A DNA stretch of 64,000 nucleotides, from NCBI GenBank assembly GCA_035260485.1, contig DATFVC010000078.1, positions 26,233 through 90,232 on the forward strand, in the 5' to 3' direction. This document shows, in pieces, positions 7,704 to 15,534 of this stretch. The position numbers were made by a program, and so were the translations under genes. The DNA comes from VRUE01 sp035260485 (lineage in GTDB: Bacteria; Actinomycetota; Thermoleophilia; Solirubrobacterales; 70-9). The notes beneath the pieces are model-generated. The model ran no database searches. It saw nothing but the letters and a program-made list of their open reading frames with translations, and was not told the DNA's origin. How positions within the stretch are numbered: position 1 is the stretch's first letter; the number at the start of each line of letters is the position of its first letter.

Positions 7704-8534
7704 TTACGTGTACATGCCTCCGAATTGACCGCCGGTGACATTGAGGATCTGGCCGTGCACGTAGTTGGCGTGCTCGGAGCAGAGGAAGAGGACCGGGCCG
7801 GCGGCCTCCTCGGGCGAGGCGGGGCGGCCGAGTGGGATGATCGCCGAGGCCATCGCCCGCATCTGCTCGGGGATGCCGAGCTCGATCTTCTCGCCGCCCG
7901 GGGCGGTCATCTCGCCGCCCGCCTCCTTGGCGGCGGTGAGGCGGGTCTCGACGAAGCCGAAGGCGACCGCGTTGACGTTGATCTTGAACTGGCCCCACTC
8001 CTTGGCGAGGGTCTTGGTCAAACCGACCACGCCGGCCTTGGCGGCGGAGTAGTTGGCCTGTCCGGCGTTGCCCATCGTGCCGGAGATCGACGAGACGTTG
8101 ACCAGCTTGCGGAAGACCTCTTTGCCTTCGCCCCGCTCGGCCTTGGCGGCCTCGCGCCAGTGCGGGGCGAGCGCCCGGGTCATCCGGAAAGGGACGATCG
8201 TGTGGATGTCGAGCATCGCCTGGAACTGCTCGTCGGTCATCCGGTGCACGACGCCGTCCCAGGTGTAGCCGGCATTGTTGACGACGATGTCGACCGCGCC
8301 GAAGGCGTCGACGGCGGCGGCGACCAGCTGGTCGGCTGCGTCTGGCTTGGTCAGGTCGCCCGCGTGGACGGCCGTTTCTCCGGCGATCTCACCGGCTGCC
8401 TGCTCGGCGACGTCGGCGTCGAGGTCGTTGATCAGCACCTTGGCGCCCTCATTGGCGAACAGCTCCGCGGTGGCGCGGCCGATACCCCGGGCGGAGCCGG
8501 TGACGATCGCCGTTTTCCCATCAAGAAGTCCCAT
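7704..8534 (-). CDS. SDR oxidoreductase, FabG-like
   Basis: 276-residue classical SDR. TGSARGIG (residues 12-19), NNAGY, the catalytic Ser in NVSSISG and the Tyr/Lys of NYSAAK (about residue 160) are all intact, so it should be an active NAD(P)-dependent 3-ketoacyl/3-hydroxyacyl reductase. The C-terminus ends GQILNVTGGQFG rather than the usual GxxLxVDGG. An insert of about 20 residues rich in Ala/Gly/Glu (about 203-222) is longer than in FabG. Start ATG 8534 has AGGAGA ten bases upstream. The exact substrate is unknown. Confidence 0.85.
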   Translation of the reverse strand: MGLLDGKTAIVTGSARGIGRATAELFANEGAKVLINDLDADVAEQAAGEIAGETAVHAGDLTKPDAADQLVAAAVDAFGAVDIVVNNAGYTWDGVVHRMTDEQFQAMLDIHTIVPFRMTRALAPHWREAAKAERGEGKEVFRKLVNVSSISGTMGNAGQANYSAAKAGVVGLTKTLAKEWGQFKINVNAVAFGFVETRLTAAKEAGGEMTAPGGEKIELGIPEQMRAMASAIIPLGRPASPEEAAGPVLFLCSEHANYVHGQILNVTGGQFGGMYT

Positions 8535-8904
8535 CGAATTGCGCTCTCCTTCTAGGTCGTGAAGTCGGCCGGGAGGCTACAAGGAACGGCGCATCCTGGT
8601 TGACCGGCCAGTCGGACGCAAAAACCCTGACAACTGTCGCACCCAACCGTCTGTGACTTGTATGGGTGACGTTAAATGTTGTGTATTAGTGACATTGCTA
8701 ATACCGAAGCGGCCCGTGAATACGGGAGAGATCTTGACCGGCGCGCCTGCCCTGCGAGCGGGCGGGTATCCGAGGCGGAGCGTCTGATAGACAATAAGCC
8801 GCGTAGCGGGTGCGCCTGAGGCCAAAGACGTGTCCCGGCCGCTTCACCTCCCATGAGCGGTCGGGGCACCACCCGCCCTGCAGAGCGGACTCTCCCCGGG
8901 GTAG
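8535..8904. other. 370-bp structured intergenic region
   Basis: No credible gene. It separates sixA from the downstream FabG-like gene, both on the minus strand, and so should hold the promoter of the latter. It is locally AT-richer and contains several inverted repeats: GTATTAG/CTAATAC (8683-8689 with 8698-8704), a 10-bp stem CCCGGCCGCT/AGCGGTCGGG with one G-U pair (8834-8843 with 8856-8865), and a CGACAGTTGTC-like half palindrome near 8630. I could not match it to any riboswitch class I know. Confidence 0.4.
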
Positions 8905-9345
8905 TCAGTCTCGAGAGGCGGCAATCGTGGCCAGATCGTCCGGCCGCAGCAGCGCCACAAGGGTGTTCCCGTCGATGATCGCCAGGCCCCCCTTCTTCAG
9001 CTTTACTTTGGCGCCGGCGAGGCGCGCGATCTCGTTAGAGAGGGCTGGCTCGTGGCCGACCAGCATCGTCTCACCGCGGCCGGCTGCGAGGCCGAAAGCA
9101 TCGAATCCACCGCCGCTGAGCTCGTCGGCCACCTCGGGCTCGATCCCGAGCGCCGGACAGGCAAGTTGTGCCGTATCGGCGGCGCGCACCTTCGGGCTCG
9201 TCAGGCAGGCATCGAGCGCCACTCCGAGCGCCGCCAGCGCTCGCCCGGCAATCTCGGACTGCCGCTTGCCCTTGTCGGTCAGCCGGCGTGCGGCATCGTC
9301 GCCGTCGCCCCGCTCCGCCTCGCCGTGTCGCAGCAGGTAGATCAC
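8905..9345 (-). CDS. phosphohistidine phosphatase SixA family
   Basis: 146-residue histidine-phosphatase-superfamily protein. The catalytic LRHGEA motif is at residues 5-10, the second His is in VGHEPALS (about residue 100), and the length fits SixA rather than phosphoglycerate mutase. It would dephosphorylate phosphohistidine on a protein partner, which is not identifiable here. The start is GTG at 9345, because the homology begins with IYLLRHGE. It follows the VOC gene by 22 bp. Confidence 0.85.
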   Translation of the reverse strand: MIYLLRHGEAERGDGDDAARRLTDKGKRQSEIAGRALAALGVALDACLTSPKVRAADTAQLACPALGIEPEVADELSGGGFDAFGLAAGRGETMLVGHEPALSNEIARLAGAKVKLKKGGLAIIDGNTLVALLRPDDLATIAASRD

Positions 9346-9367
9346 GCGAGGATCGTAGGGGGCGTTT

Positions 9368-9796
9368 TCAATCGGCGGAAGCGAGCTTGACGCCGCCATC
9401 TCCGGTGACGGTCCAGTGTGGGTTGTGGGCGACCTCCCAGGGGTGACCGTCAGGGTCGACGAAGACGGCGCTATAGCCGCCCCAGAAGGTCTCGGCCGGA
9501 TCGCGACCGATCCGCGCCCCCGCGGCGCGTGCCTGCTCGGTGACAGCGTCGACCTCCTCGCGGGAGGCGAAGTTGACGGCGAGCGCCACCCCGCCCCAAC
9601 CGGGCGAGTCCTCCACGCAGCTGTCCTCCGCCAGACGCGCCCGGTCCCAGAGCGCGACCACCATCTCGCCGGCTTGGAAGAAGACGACATCGTCCTCGGG
9701 GTTTGCTCCCGTCGTCCAGCCCAGCGCCGCGTAGAAGCGCCGCGCCCGGTCCAGGTCGACAACTCCCAAGGTGATCACGTTGACCCGCTGCTTCAT
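9368..9796 (-). CDS. VOC/glyoxalase superfamily protein
   Basis: 142-residue protein with two beta-alpha-beta-beta-beta modules. The first is VITLGVVDLDRARRFYAALG (residues 7-26), and the second ends AVFVDPDGHPWEVAHNP, where the Glu is a typical metal-ligand position. It could be a glyoxalase, a dioxygenase relative or a resistance protein; the reaction cannot be read from the sequence. ATG at 9796 overlaps the TGA of the acetyltransferase gene (ATGA). Confidence 0.8.
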   Translation of the reverse strand: MKQRVNVITLGVVDLDRARRFYAALGWTTGANPEDDVVFFQAGEMVVALWDRARLAEDSCVEDSPGWGGVALAVNFASREEVDAVTEQARAAGARIGRDPAETFWGGYSAVFVDPDGHPWEVAHNPHWTVTGDGGVKLASAD

Positions 9797-10587
9797 CGTT
9801 TGCCCTTCCCTGACGGCGTCTGCATGAGCAGGCGGTAGCTGAAGATCGTCTCGAATCCCATCCGCCGGTAGAGGCTCTCACCCATGGGCGAGGCCTGCAG
9901 CGAGGCGATCTCGGCCCCCATGTCGAAGCCGGCGTTGACGGCGGTTGTGGTCATCGTCCATCCCAGACCACGGCCGCGTGCCTCCTCGGTGGCGCCGACC
10001 CAGTAGATGCCGGCTACGCCGTGGCTGACGATGGTCATCGCTATGCCGGCCGGCCGGCCGTCGAGATCGGCGATGAAGGCCGCTGCGTTGTCGGCGGCGA
10101 GGCCGTCGTGGTTCTCGTAGAAGGCGAAGATCTCGGGCGGGAAGCCGATGCTGGCGTAGGCGCCGGTTGCGACCCGCCAGTAGTCGTCGGCGTCGCTTGC
10201 CGAGGCCACCTGCCGCAGCTCGACCCCAGGCGGAATCGGATGCGCCTCCGCCCTCCGGTCGAGCACCATCTCGGGCATCTCGTAGACCTGTTTCAGTCCG
10301 GCCTCCGCGGCGGCTTCGACCAGGTCGCGATCCTCGGCGGCCCCGGCCCGCGCCCAGACGGCGAAGCCGCGGGCACGGGTGGCGAAGAAGGCCTTTGCCC
10401 GCGCGAGCAGCTCGGCGGGATCGAGATCGTCGTCGACGCGGAAGGCGGCGTTTGAGATCACCGGGTGCGGCGAGCGCCCGGCGCCGAAGACCCAGCCTGC
10501 GCCGGTCTCGATCTCCGCCCCGGGGTCGAGCTCGAACAGCTGCCGCGAGCTGTCGATCAGGTTGAGGTGGGCGTTTCGGTGTGGCAT
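9793..10587 (-). CDS. GNAT-family N-acetyltransferase
   Basis: 264-residue protein with a C-terminal GNAT domain. The acetyl-CoA loop is ATEEARGRGLGWTMT (about residues 204-218), followed by SPMGESLYRRMGFE, the usual last helix and strand. The N-terminal half (about 1-120) is a second, degenerate GNAT-like or unknown domain. The start ATG 10587 shares one base with the TGA of the amidase gene (TGATG). An upstream in-frame ATG is less likely because it lies inside that gene. The substrate is unknown. Confidence 0.8.
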   Translation of the reverse strand: MPHRNAHLNLIDSSRQLFELDPGAEIETGAGWVFGAGRSPHPVISNAAFRVDDDLDPAELLARAKAFFATRARGFAVWARAGAAEDRDLVEAAAEAGLKQVYEMPEMVLDRRAEAHPIPPGVELRQVASASDADDYWRVATGAYASIGFPPEIFAFYENHDGLAADNAAAFIADLDGRPAGIAMTIVSHGVAGIYWVGATEEARGRGLGWTMTTTAVNAGFDMGAEIASLQASPMGESLYRRMGFETIFSYRLLMQTPSGKGKR

Positions 10588-11261
10588 CAGCAGCCGCCGA
10601 GTCTTCCCAGCTTGCGGCGATAGACCTCCATCGAGCTGTGGCTCCAATCGCCGTGGGTCTGATTGCGCAGGCTGGCGACGCGCTCCCGGTGGTAGGGCGA
10701 GCTCAGGCTCTCGCTATGGCCGATCACGTCGCGCAGCTTGATGTCAAAACGACAGCGCAGGTAGCGCGTCAGCGCCAGCGAGGCGCGCAGCTGACGCCGG
10801 TCGCCGAGCACCTCAGCATCGCTGAAGCCGGTGTGCTCGATCCCGATCGCGGTCCAGTTGAGCCCGACGGTGTGGCGGCAGCGGGTCCTCAGGTTGACGA
10901 GCTGGAAGATGCGCCCGGTGGAGGAGACGACGAAGTGAGCGCAGACGTTGGGCAGCTCGTGCAGCTCCGGATCGGCGACGTCGGGCGCGAAGGTGTTGAA
11001 GACGGCCGCCGCGGTGCTGGCTTCGGCGAAGTGCTCGACGATCACGTGGGGATGCCGCAGCCGCCAGGTGTGTTCGCCGTAGTGGCGCTCCGAGTAGGCG
11101 GCCATCTGGCGCTTGCGCTTCGGCGGGAAGGGGATCAGCCAGCGCGTGATCGGTGGTCGAAGCTGCCGTGGCGGGGTGGCGCCGGTCGAAGATACGGGCA
11201 GATCGGCGACCGCGCAGAGCAAGATCGCCAGCACAGCCAAGGCCGCAGCCCGGCGTTTCAG
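10587..11261 (-). CDS. secreted N-acetylmuramoyl-L-alanine amidase (Amidase_2), probable CTG start
   Basis: 224-residue peptidoglycan amidase of the T7-lysozyme/PGRP family, cleaving the lactyl-alanine bond outside the cell. His residues in VIVEHF and GLNWTAIGIEHTG and the IGHSES segment fit the zinc site. The usual start codons give no positively charged signal-peptide N-terminus. CTG at 11261 gives LKRRAAALAVLAILLCAVA, a good signal peptide. That CTG overlaps the upstream TGA (CTGA) and has a strong GGAGG six bases before it (11268-11272). TTG at 11240 is the alternative. It is cotranscribed with the NTF2-like gene. Confidence 0.75.
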   Translation of the reverse strand: MKRRAAALAVLAILLCAVADLPVSSTGATPPRQLRPPITRWLIPFPPKRKRQMAAYSERHYGEHTWRLRHPHVIVEHFAEASTAAAVFNTFAPDVADPELHELPNVCAHFVVSSTGRIFQLVNLRTRCRHTVGLNWTAIGIEHTGFSDAEVLGDRRQLRASLALTRYLRCRFDIKLRDVIGHSESLSSPYHRERVASLRNQTHGDWSHSSMEVYRRKLGRLGGC

Positions 11262-11710
11262 TCCTCACCTCCGATCGCCCGCCGGCTCAGCGGCTCGCCG
11301 ATCGACGCCAGGTACTCGTCGAGCGCCTTCGATTTCTGCGTGTCCTCGTAGACCTCGTAATCGCGCAGTAAGCCCCAGGAGAGCCGGCCCCAGATCACAT
11401 ACCGGTTCTCGTAGACCCGCTCGCCCTGCGGCGAGTCGAGGTGGTCGCGGCCGCGGATGCAGATCGTCTGCTTCCAGGGAAAGCCCTTGAGCACGACCTC
11501 ATCCGGGGAGATCTGGAGGCCGACGTCGGCGAACCGCTGCAGCCACGGCTCCAGCTCGGACTTGCCGTTGAACTCGCCACCCCACGAGCTGTCGCCAGGG
11601 AAGCGGAAGCGGACATCGTTGGCGTCCAGCCGCAGCGTCGGCCCAAGGTCGCCGGCGCTCGCCTTCGCCATGTTGCGGGCGATCATCCTCTTGGCCAGCC
11701 AGGACAGCAT
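11258..11710 (-). CDS. NTF2/SnoaL-fold protein
   Basis: 150-residue protein with the cone-shaped NTF2-like pattern: an N-terminal helix (LSWLAKRMIARNMAK), then DVRFRFPGDSSWGGEFNGK (about residues 33-51), a W-containing helix, and paired strands ending YEVYEDTQKSKALDEYLA. SnoaL-like proteins may be polyketide cyclases, limonene-epoxide hydrolase relatives or simple binding proteins; no catalytic residue set can be named. AGGAGG five bases before ATG 11710 is an ideal ribosome binding site. Confidence 0.7.
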   Translation of the reverse strand: MLSWLAKRMIARNMAKASAGDLGPTLRLDANDVRFRFPGDSSWGGEFNGKSELEPWLQRFADVGLQISPDEVVLKGFPWKQTICIRGRDHLDSPQGERVYENRYVIWGRLSWGLLRDYEVYEDTQKSKALDEYLASIGEPLSRRAIGGED

Positions 11711-11764
11711 CTGCGCCTCCTTTTGCCGTGGGTCGTTCCAGCGGAACCTAGCGCGGCGGAGCGT

Positions 11765-11890
11765 TCAACCTGCGGCAAGCGAGCGCAGCGCCTCGGGACC
11801 GTCGCCGATCAGCGGCTCGCCGTGGGCGAAGGGGAGGTGCCCCGTCGAACCACTCGATCCCCTCGGACGCCAGTCGCCGACCGTGGGCCG
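11765..11890 (-). pseudogene. 3' remnant of an MBL-fold hydrolase gene, frameshifted
   Basis: Minus-strand reading gives RLASEGIEWFD in one frame and then HLPFAHGEPLIGDGPEALR...AAG followed by TGA (11765-11767) in the next. Joined, they resemble the C-terminus of metallo-beta-lactamase-fold proteins, which often end with an HGEP...GDG..AL motif. No 5' portion is present, so this appears to be a decayed fragment with a frameshift near 11845. Confidence 0.45.
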
Positions 11891-11944
11891 ACGATGACAG
11901 TGAGCGAGCTACCCGTCAGAGCCTCGGCCCTACCATCGCTAGCG

Positions 11945-12094
11945 ATGCCCCTCGCGCTCGGCCGCCATCTCCTCTTCCGGGAAGCCTCCCGAGGAGGATG
12001 GATCGCGATCGTCGCCATCGTCGCGATCATCCTGCTGATCCGCTTCTGGTCCCAGATCGCTGCCTGGATCGAGGGCAGGTGGCGAGCACGGTGA
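11945..12094 (+). CDS. possible small single-span membrane protein (49 aa)
   Basis: A short frame encodes a basic N-terminus, one strong hydrophobic segment (about residues 18-36, GWIAIVAIVAIILLIRFW) and an Arg-rich tail. ATG 11894 would lengthen it by 17 residues. Its TGA overlaps a possible GTG start (12091) of the next gene, which favours a real coupled gene. No homology is recognised. Confidence 0.35.
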   Translation: MPLALGRHLLFREASRGGWIAIVAIVAIILLIRFWSQIAAWIEGRWRAR

Positions 12095-12450
12095 GGAGCG
12101 CCGAGGATACCCTCCGTGCCACCTACGCAGCGTTCAACGCCCGCGACGTCGAGGCGGCGCTCGAGCTCATGCACCCCGAAGTCGACTGGCCGAACGCGTG
12201 GGAGGGCGGCCGGGTGGTCGGGCGCAAGGCAGTCGCCGCCTACTGGACCCGCCAGTTCGAGTCGATCTCGAGCACGGTCGAGCCCGAGCGCTTCGACCAC
12301 GAGCCCGATGGCACCGTCACAGTGACCGTGCACCAAGTAGTTCGTGACGCGAAGACGAACGAGCGCCAATCCGACACCCACGTCCTCCACCGCTACCGGT
12401 TCGAGGACGGCTTCGTCGTTCGCATGGACGTGCTGGACACCGCTGGCTGA
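12079..12450 (+). CDS. SnoaL-like / NTF2-fold protein
   Basis: About 123 residues. ATYAAFNARDVEAALELMHP (residues 14-33), the VDWPNAWEGGRVVGR strand-turn region and the closing pair of strands are characteristic of SnoaL_2 nuclear-transport-factor-2-like proteins. The start is uncertain: GTG 12079 is used here, while GTG 12091 would overlap the upstream TGA. Members include steroid-isomerase-like and uncharacterised proteins; no function is inferred. Confidence 0.7.
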   Translation: MASTVRSAEDTLRATYAAFNARDVEAALELMHPEVDWPNAWEGGRVVGRKAVAAYWTRQFESISSTVEPERFDHEPDGTVTVTVHQVVRDAKTNERQSDTHVLHRYRFEDGFVVRMDVLDTAG

Positions 12451-12465
12451 ACTTCCTGATCGCCC

Positions 12466-13644
12466 CTACAGCCCCATCAATTTGCCGAGGATCTCCTTCA
12501 TAACCTCGTCGGTGCCGCCCCCGATCGGGCCCAGGCGGGCGTCGCGGACGGCTCGCTCTATGCCGTACTCGCGCATGTAACCGTAGCCGCCGTGGATCTG
12601 GAGGGACTCGTCGGCTATCTCGAGGACGGCGCGCTGGGTGACGAGCTTGGCCATGGTCACGTCTTTGATGCAATCGTGGCCTTCGTGGAAAAGGCGCAGG
12701 GCGTTGTAGGTGAGGGCGCGCGAGGCCTCGGCCTTGGTCGCCATCTCGGCGATCTGGTGGCGGATCGCCTGGAACTTGCCGATCGGGCGGCCGAAGGCTT
12801 CGCGGTCGAGGGCGTAGGCGACGGTGACGTCGATCAGTCTCTGCATTGCGCCGACGGCGCCGATCGCCATCAGCAGCCGCTCCCAGGCGAAGTTGAACAT
12901 GATCAGCTTGAAGCCCTCGTTTTCCTCGCCGAGCAGGTTCTCCTCCGGCACCTCGACGTCGGTGAAAGCCAGCTCGCCAGTGTCGGAGGAGTGCCAACCC
13001 ATCTTCTCCAGCTTCCGCGCGACCTCGTAGCCCGGCATCTCCCGCTCGAGGACGAGGAAGGAGATGCCGCCGTGGCCACCCTCCTTCGTCGTCTTGCAGG
13101 CGCAGACGAGGAAGTCGGCGCGGACGCCGTTGGTGATGAAGGTCTTGGAGCCGTTGACGACGTAGCCCCCCTCGACCCGCTCGGCGAAGGTGGAGATGCC
13201 GGCGACATCGGAGCCGGCGCCCGGCTCGGTGATGCCGAGCGCGCCGATCTTCTCGCCGGCGATCCCGGGGACCAGCCAGCGCTGCTTCTGCTCCTCGGTG
13301 CCGAAGTTGAAGATCGGCGGCATCGCGATCGAGGTGTGGGCGTTGAGTCCGGCGGCGACGCCCCCTGAGCCGCCCGAGCGGGCAAGCTCCTCGACCCAGA
13401 CCGCATCGTGCAGGTGGGTGCCGCCCTGGCCGCCGTACGCCTCGGGGAACTTCAGCCCTAGGAAGCCGAGCTCGGCGCAGCGGCCGTAGAGCTCGCGGGG
13501 AAATTCGCGTGCCGCCTCCCACTCGTCCACGTTTGGCGCGATCTCCTTGCTGACGAAGCGGCTGACCGTCTCGCGCAGCTCCTCGTGCTCGGAGTCGAAG
13601 GGGGGCATCGTAGCCCGCGCCCCGCTGTCCTTGATCACCGTCAT
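12466..13644 (-). CDS. acyl-CoA dehydrogenase, isovaleryl/long-chain type
   Basis: 392-residue FAD enzyme that introduces the alpha-beta double bond in an acyl-CoA. Visible segments are the FAD-binding ITEPGAGSDVAG (about residues 140-151), NGSKTFITNG, the REAFGRPIGKFQ helix and the IHGGYGYMREYGIERAVRDAR region. The C-terminal position that carries the catalytic Glu in short- and medium-chain enzymes reads GGGTDEV. The alternative Glu in FAWERLLMAIG, equivalent to the base of isovaleryl- and long-chain-type enzymes, is present. That suggests a branched or long substrate. It is divergent from the PhoX-like gene. Confidence 0.9.
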   Translation of the reverse strand: MTVIKDSGARATMPPFDSEHEELRETVSRFVSKEIAPNVDEWEAAREFPRELYGRCAELGFLGLKFPEAYGGQGGTHLHDAVWVEELARSGGSGGVAAGLNAHTSIAMPPIFNFGTEEQKQRWLVPGIAGEKIGALGITEPGAGSDVAGISTFAERVEGGYVVNGSKTFITNGVRADFLVCACKTTKEGGHGGISFLVLEREMPGYEVARKLEKMGWHSSDTGELAFTDVEVPEENLLGEENEGFKLIMFNFAWERLLMAIGAVGAMQRLIDVTVAYALDREAFGRPIGKFQAIRHQIAEMATKAEASRALTYNALRLFHEGHDCIKDVTMAKLVTQRAVLEIADESLQIHGGYGYMREYGIERAVRDARLGPIGGGTDEVMKEILGKLMGL

Positions 13645-13660
13645 CGCCCAGACGCTAACG

Positions 13661-13722
13661 GTTCACCGAATCGATACGGGTCGTCAACTGAATGGTCACG
13701 GGTCTTCAGCAGGTCGTTAACC
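13661..13722. promoter_or_regulatory. PHO-box-like 11-bp repeat array
   Basis: Seven-base units in register at multiples of 11 bp: GTTCACC (13661), GTCAACT (13683), GGTCACG (13694), GTTAACC (13716). The actinobacterial PhoP box is a set of GTTCACC-like direct repeats with 11-bp spacing. The array lies between an acyl-CoA dehydrogenase gene and a PhoX-like phosphatase gene, which fits phosphate control. A weak -35/-10 pair (TTGCTC, 13731; TGTAGC, about 13753) follows. Confidence 0.45.
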
Positions 13723-13803
13723 GCCACCCCTTGCTCCCTGCTTAGCGTCGGCTGTAGCGCGGTCGCCGATGCGGCGAACGCGAAAAACCGAAAGGAGAAG
13801 CAG

Positions 13804-15428
13804 GTGATACGACGCAAGCAGACGCTTTCGCTGCTGGTCGCCGGGGCATTGTGCATCGGCGCTGCGGTTCCCGCCGCCGGCATGGCATCGCCGCCGAGCT
13901 GGCTCACGCTCACCAGCGTGCCGACGGCCAACACGAGGTCAGACGGCTACGCGCCGGCGAGCAAGCTCTCGCCGGAGCTGGCGCAGATCGCAGTTGCAAG
14001 GGGGGCGACGCGGCTCGAGAACCCCTCGGCCCTGACCTCCTATTACGGCTATGACAACGATGTCCTCAATCTGATCGGCGAGCCGCAGATGGTGCCGATC
14101 CCGGCCAACCCAGCCACCGAGGCGAAAAAGACCGAGCCGGACAAGAACACCTACCTCGTCTTCAAGCACGGTCTCGACGGTGCCGACCCGGGCTACGACT
14201 ATGGCACTCACTTCCTCTTCCAAGGCCACGAGGGGGGCGCCGGTGGAGCCGGATACATCACCCGCATCAACCTCGACGCCGACGCCGAGCACCGGGTGAC
14301 GCTGCTGGCGACCACCGACATCGGTGGCAAACCGCTGACGACGATCGACGGATCGACCTGGGATCCCTGGGCGAAACGCCTCCTCTTCACGACCGAGAAC
14401 CAGGGCGCGCCGACCTACGCGGCGACGCCGGCTTCCCCTCGGCCGTCGTCGACGTGTCGGGAGCGCTCGGCCGGGGCGGCTACGAGGGCATCCAGAACGA
14501 CTCGGACGGCAACATCTGGATCCTCGAGGACGTTGGTGGCGCGAGCAAGCCCGGAACCACGGCGAAGCGTCCGAACAGCTTCGTCTACCGCTACGTACCC
14601 ACCAAACCGGGTGACCTCCAGCACGGCAAGCTGCAGGCGCTGCAGGTGCTGAACGGCAAAAACGAACCGATCACGTTCGCCAGCCAGGCGGCGCTCAACA
14701 GCCCCGACCAGCTGGCGCTGCACACCTACGGCAACACGTTCGACACCCGCTGGGTGACGATCCACGACACCGCCGTTGATGGCAACGCCCCGTTCGTCGC
14801 GATCGATCTCGCCAAGGCGGCCAACGCGACGCCGTTCAAGCGGCCCGAGAACGGCCTCTTCCAGCCCGGTTCGAAGTTCAAGACGTTCTTCTTCGACGAG
14901 ACCGGGGACACCAACGCAACCAGTCCGGAGAACGGCGCCGCCGGGGGCTGGGGCTCGGTCATGAAGCTGACGCAGAGCGGCCCGAGCGCCGGCACCGGCA
15001 AGCTGACGATGTTCTACCTCGGCGACCAAGCGCACAGCGGTTTCGACAACGTCGCCTTCCTCTCGCGGGACAAGATCTCCCTCGTCGAGGACGCGGGAGA
15101 CACCCTCCACGGTCAGCGCAACGCGCTCGACTCCGGCTACGTGTGGGACGTCAACAGCGACTACTCGAATCCCGCGAACCAGCCGGTCCGCTGGCTGGCC
15201 GAGGGGCGTGATCCCTCGGCGACGATCGACGCCGCAAACGGCGGTTTCGGCAAGAACGACGGCGACAACGAGATCACCGGCCTCCACGTCTCCGACGGAG
15301 ACACCGGGGCCGAAGGCATCCTCGGCGCCGGCGTGCCGAACCTCGACAACCCGCACTGGCGCTGGTTCTACACCCAGCAACACGGCGACAACCCCACCTA
15401 CGAAGTGATCCTCAAGGATCGCCGCTAG
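13804..15428 (+). pseudogene. PhoX-like (DUF839) secreted phosphatase gene with a frameshift
   Basis: Extracytoplasmic phosphatase-like protein. GTG 13804 has an AAAGGAG site six bases upstream and opens a Sec signal peptide (IRRKQTLSLLVAGALCIGA, cleavage near AGMAS). The DUF839-like segments DGSTWDPWAKRLLFTTENQ and YEGIQNDSDGNIWILED lie in different frames: the first stretch runs from 13804 to about 14425, and the second from about 14425 to 15428. A one-base loss near 14425, in the GGCGACGCCGGC run, explains the break; restoring it gives a continuous AGFPSAVVDVSGALG join. The two halves are otherwise undamaged, so this is either a recent mutation or a sequence error. The PHO-box-like array lies upstream. 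Confidence 0.75.
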
Positions 15429-15460
15429 GCAGCGGGTTCGATCCGAATGGGAGGCCGCAT

Positions 15461-15532
15461 CGGGGCCCGGGGGTTTGATCCCTCGGGCCCCGCGGGGCTT
15501 GGTTCAGCCAGGAGGCCGGCCGGCCTCCTGGC
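15461..15532. terminator. double hairpin terminator between convergent genes
   Basis: Two adjacent stems. 15461-15492 is CGGGGCCCGGGGG paired with its near complement. 15507-15532 is a perfect 26-bp palindrome whose left half is GCCAGGAGGCCGG. They fill the gap between the PhoX-like stop (15428) and the dehydrogenase stop (15535). Confidence 0.7.
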
Positions 15533-15534
15533 CC

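Noticed and set aside
8535..8904. TPP, SAM, c-di-AMP or fluoride riboswitch
   Set aside because: I compared the recalled consensus motifs of these classes on both strands and none fitted.
13777..13795. CGAAAAACCGAAAGG as half of another hairpin repeat
   Set aside because: No complementary TTTTTCG arm or conserved box nearby; it is better explained as part of the phosphatase ribosome binding region.
14400..14460. programmed frameshift in the PhoX-like gene
   Set aside because: No slippery heptamer or downstream stimulator is apparent; a simple base loss explains it better.
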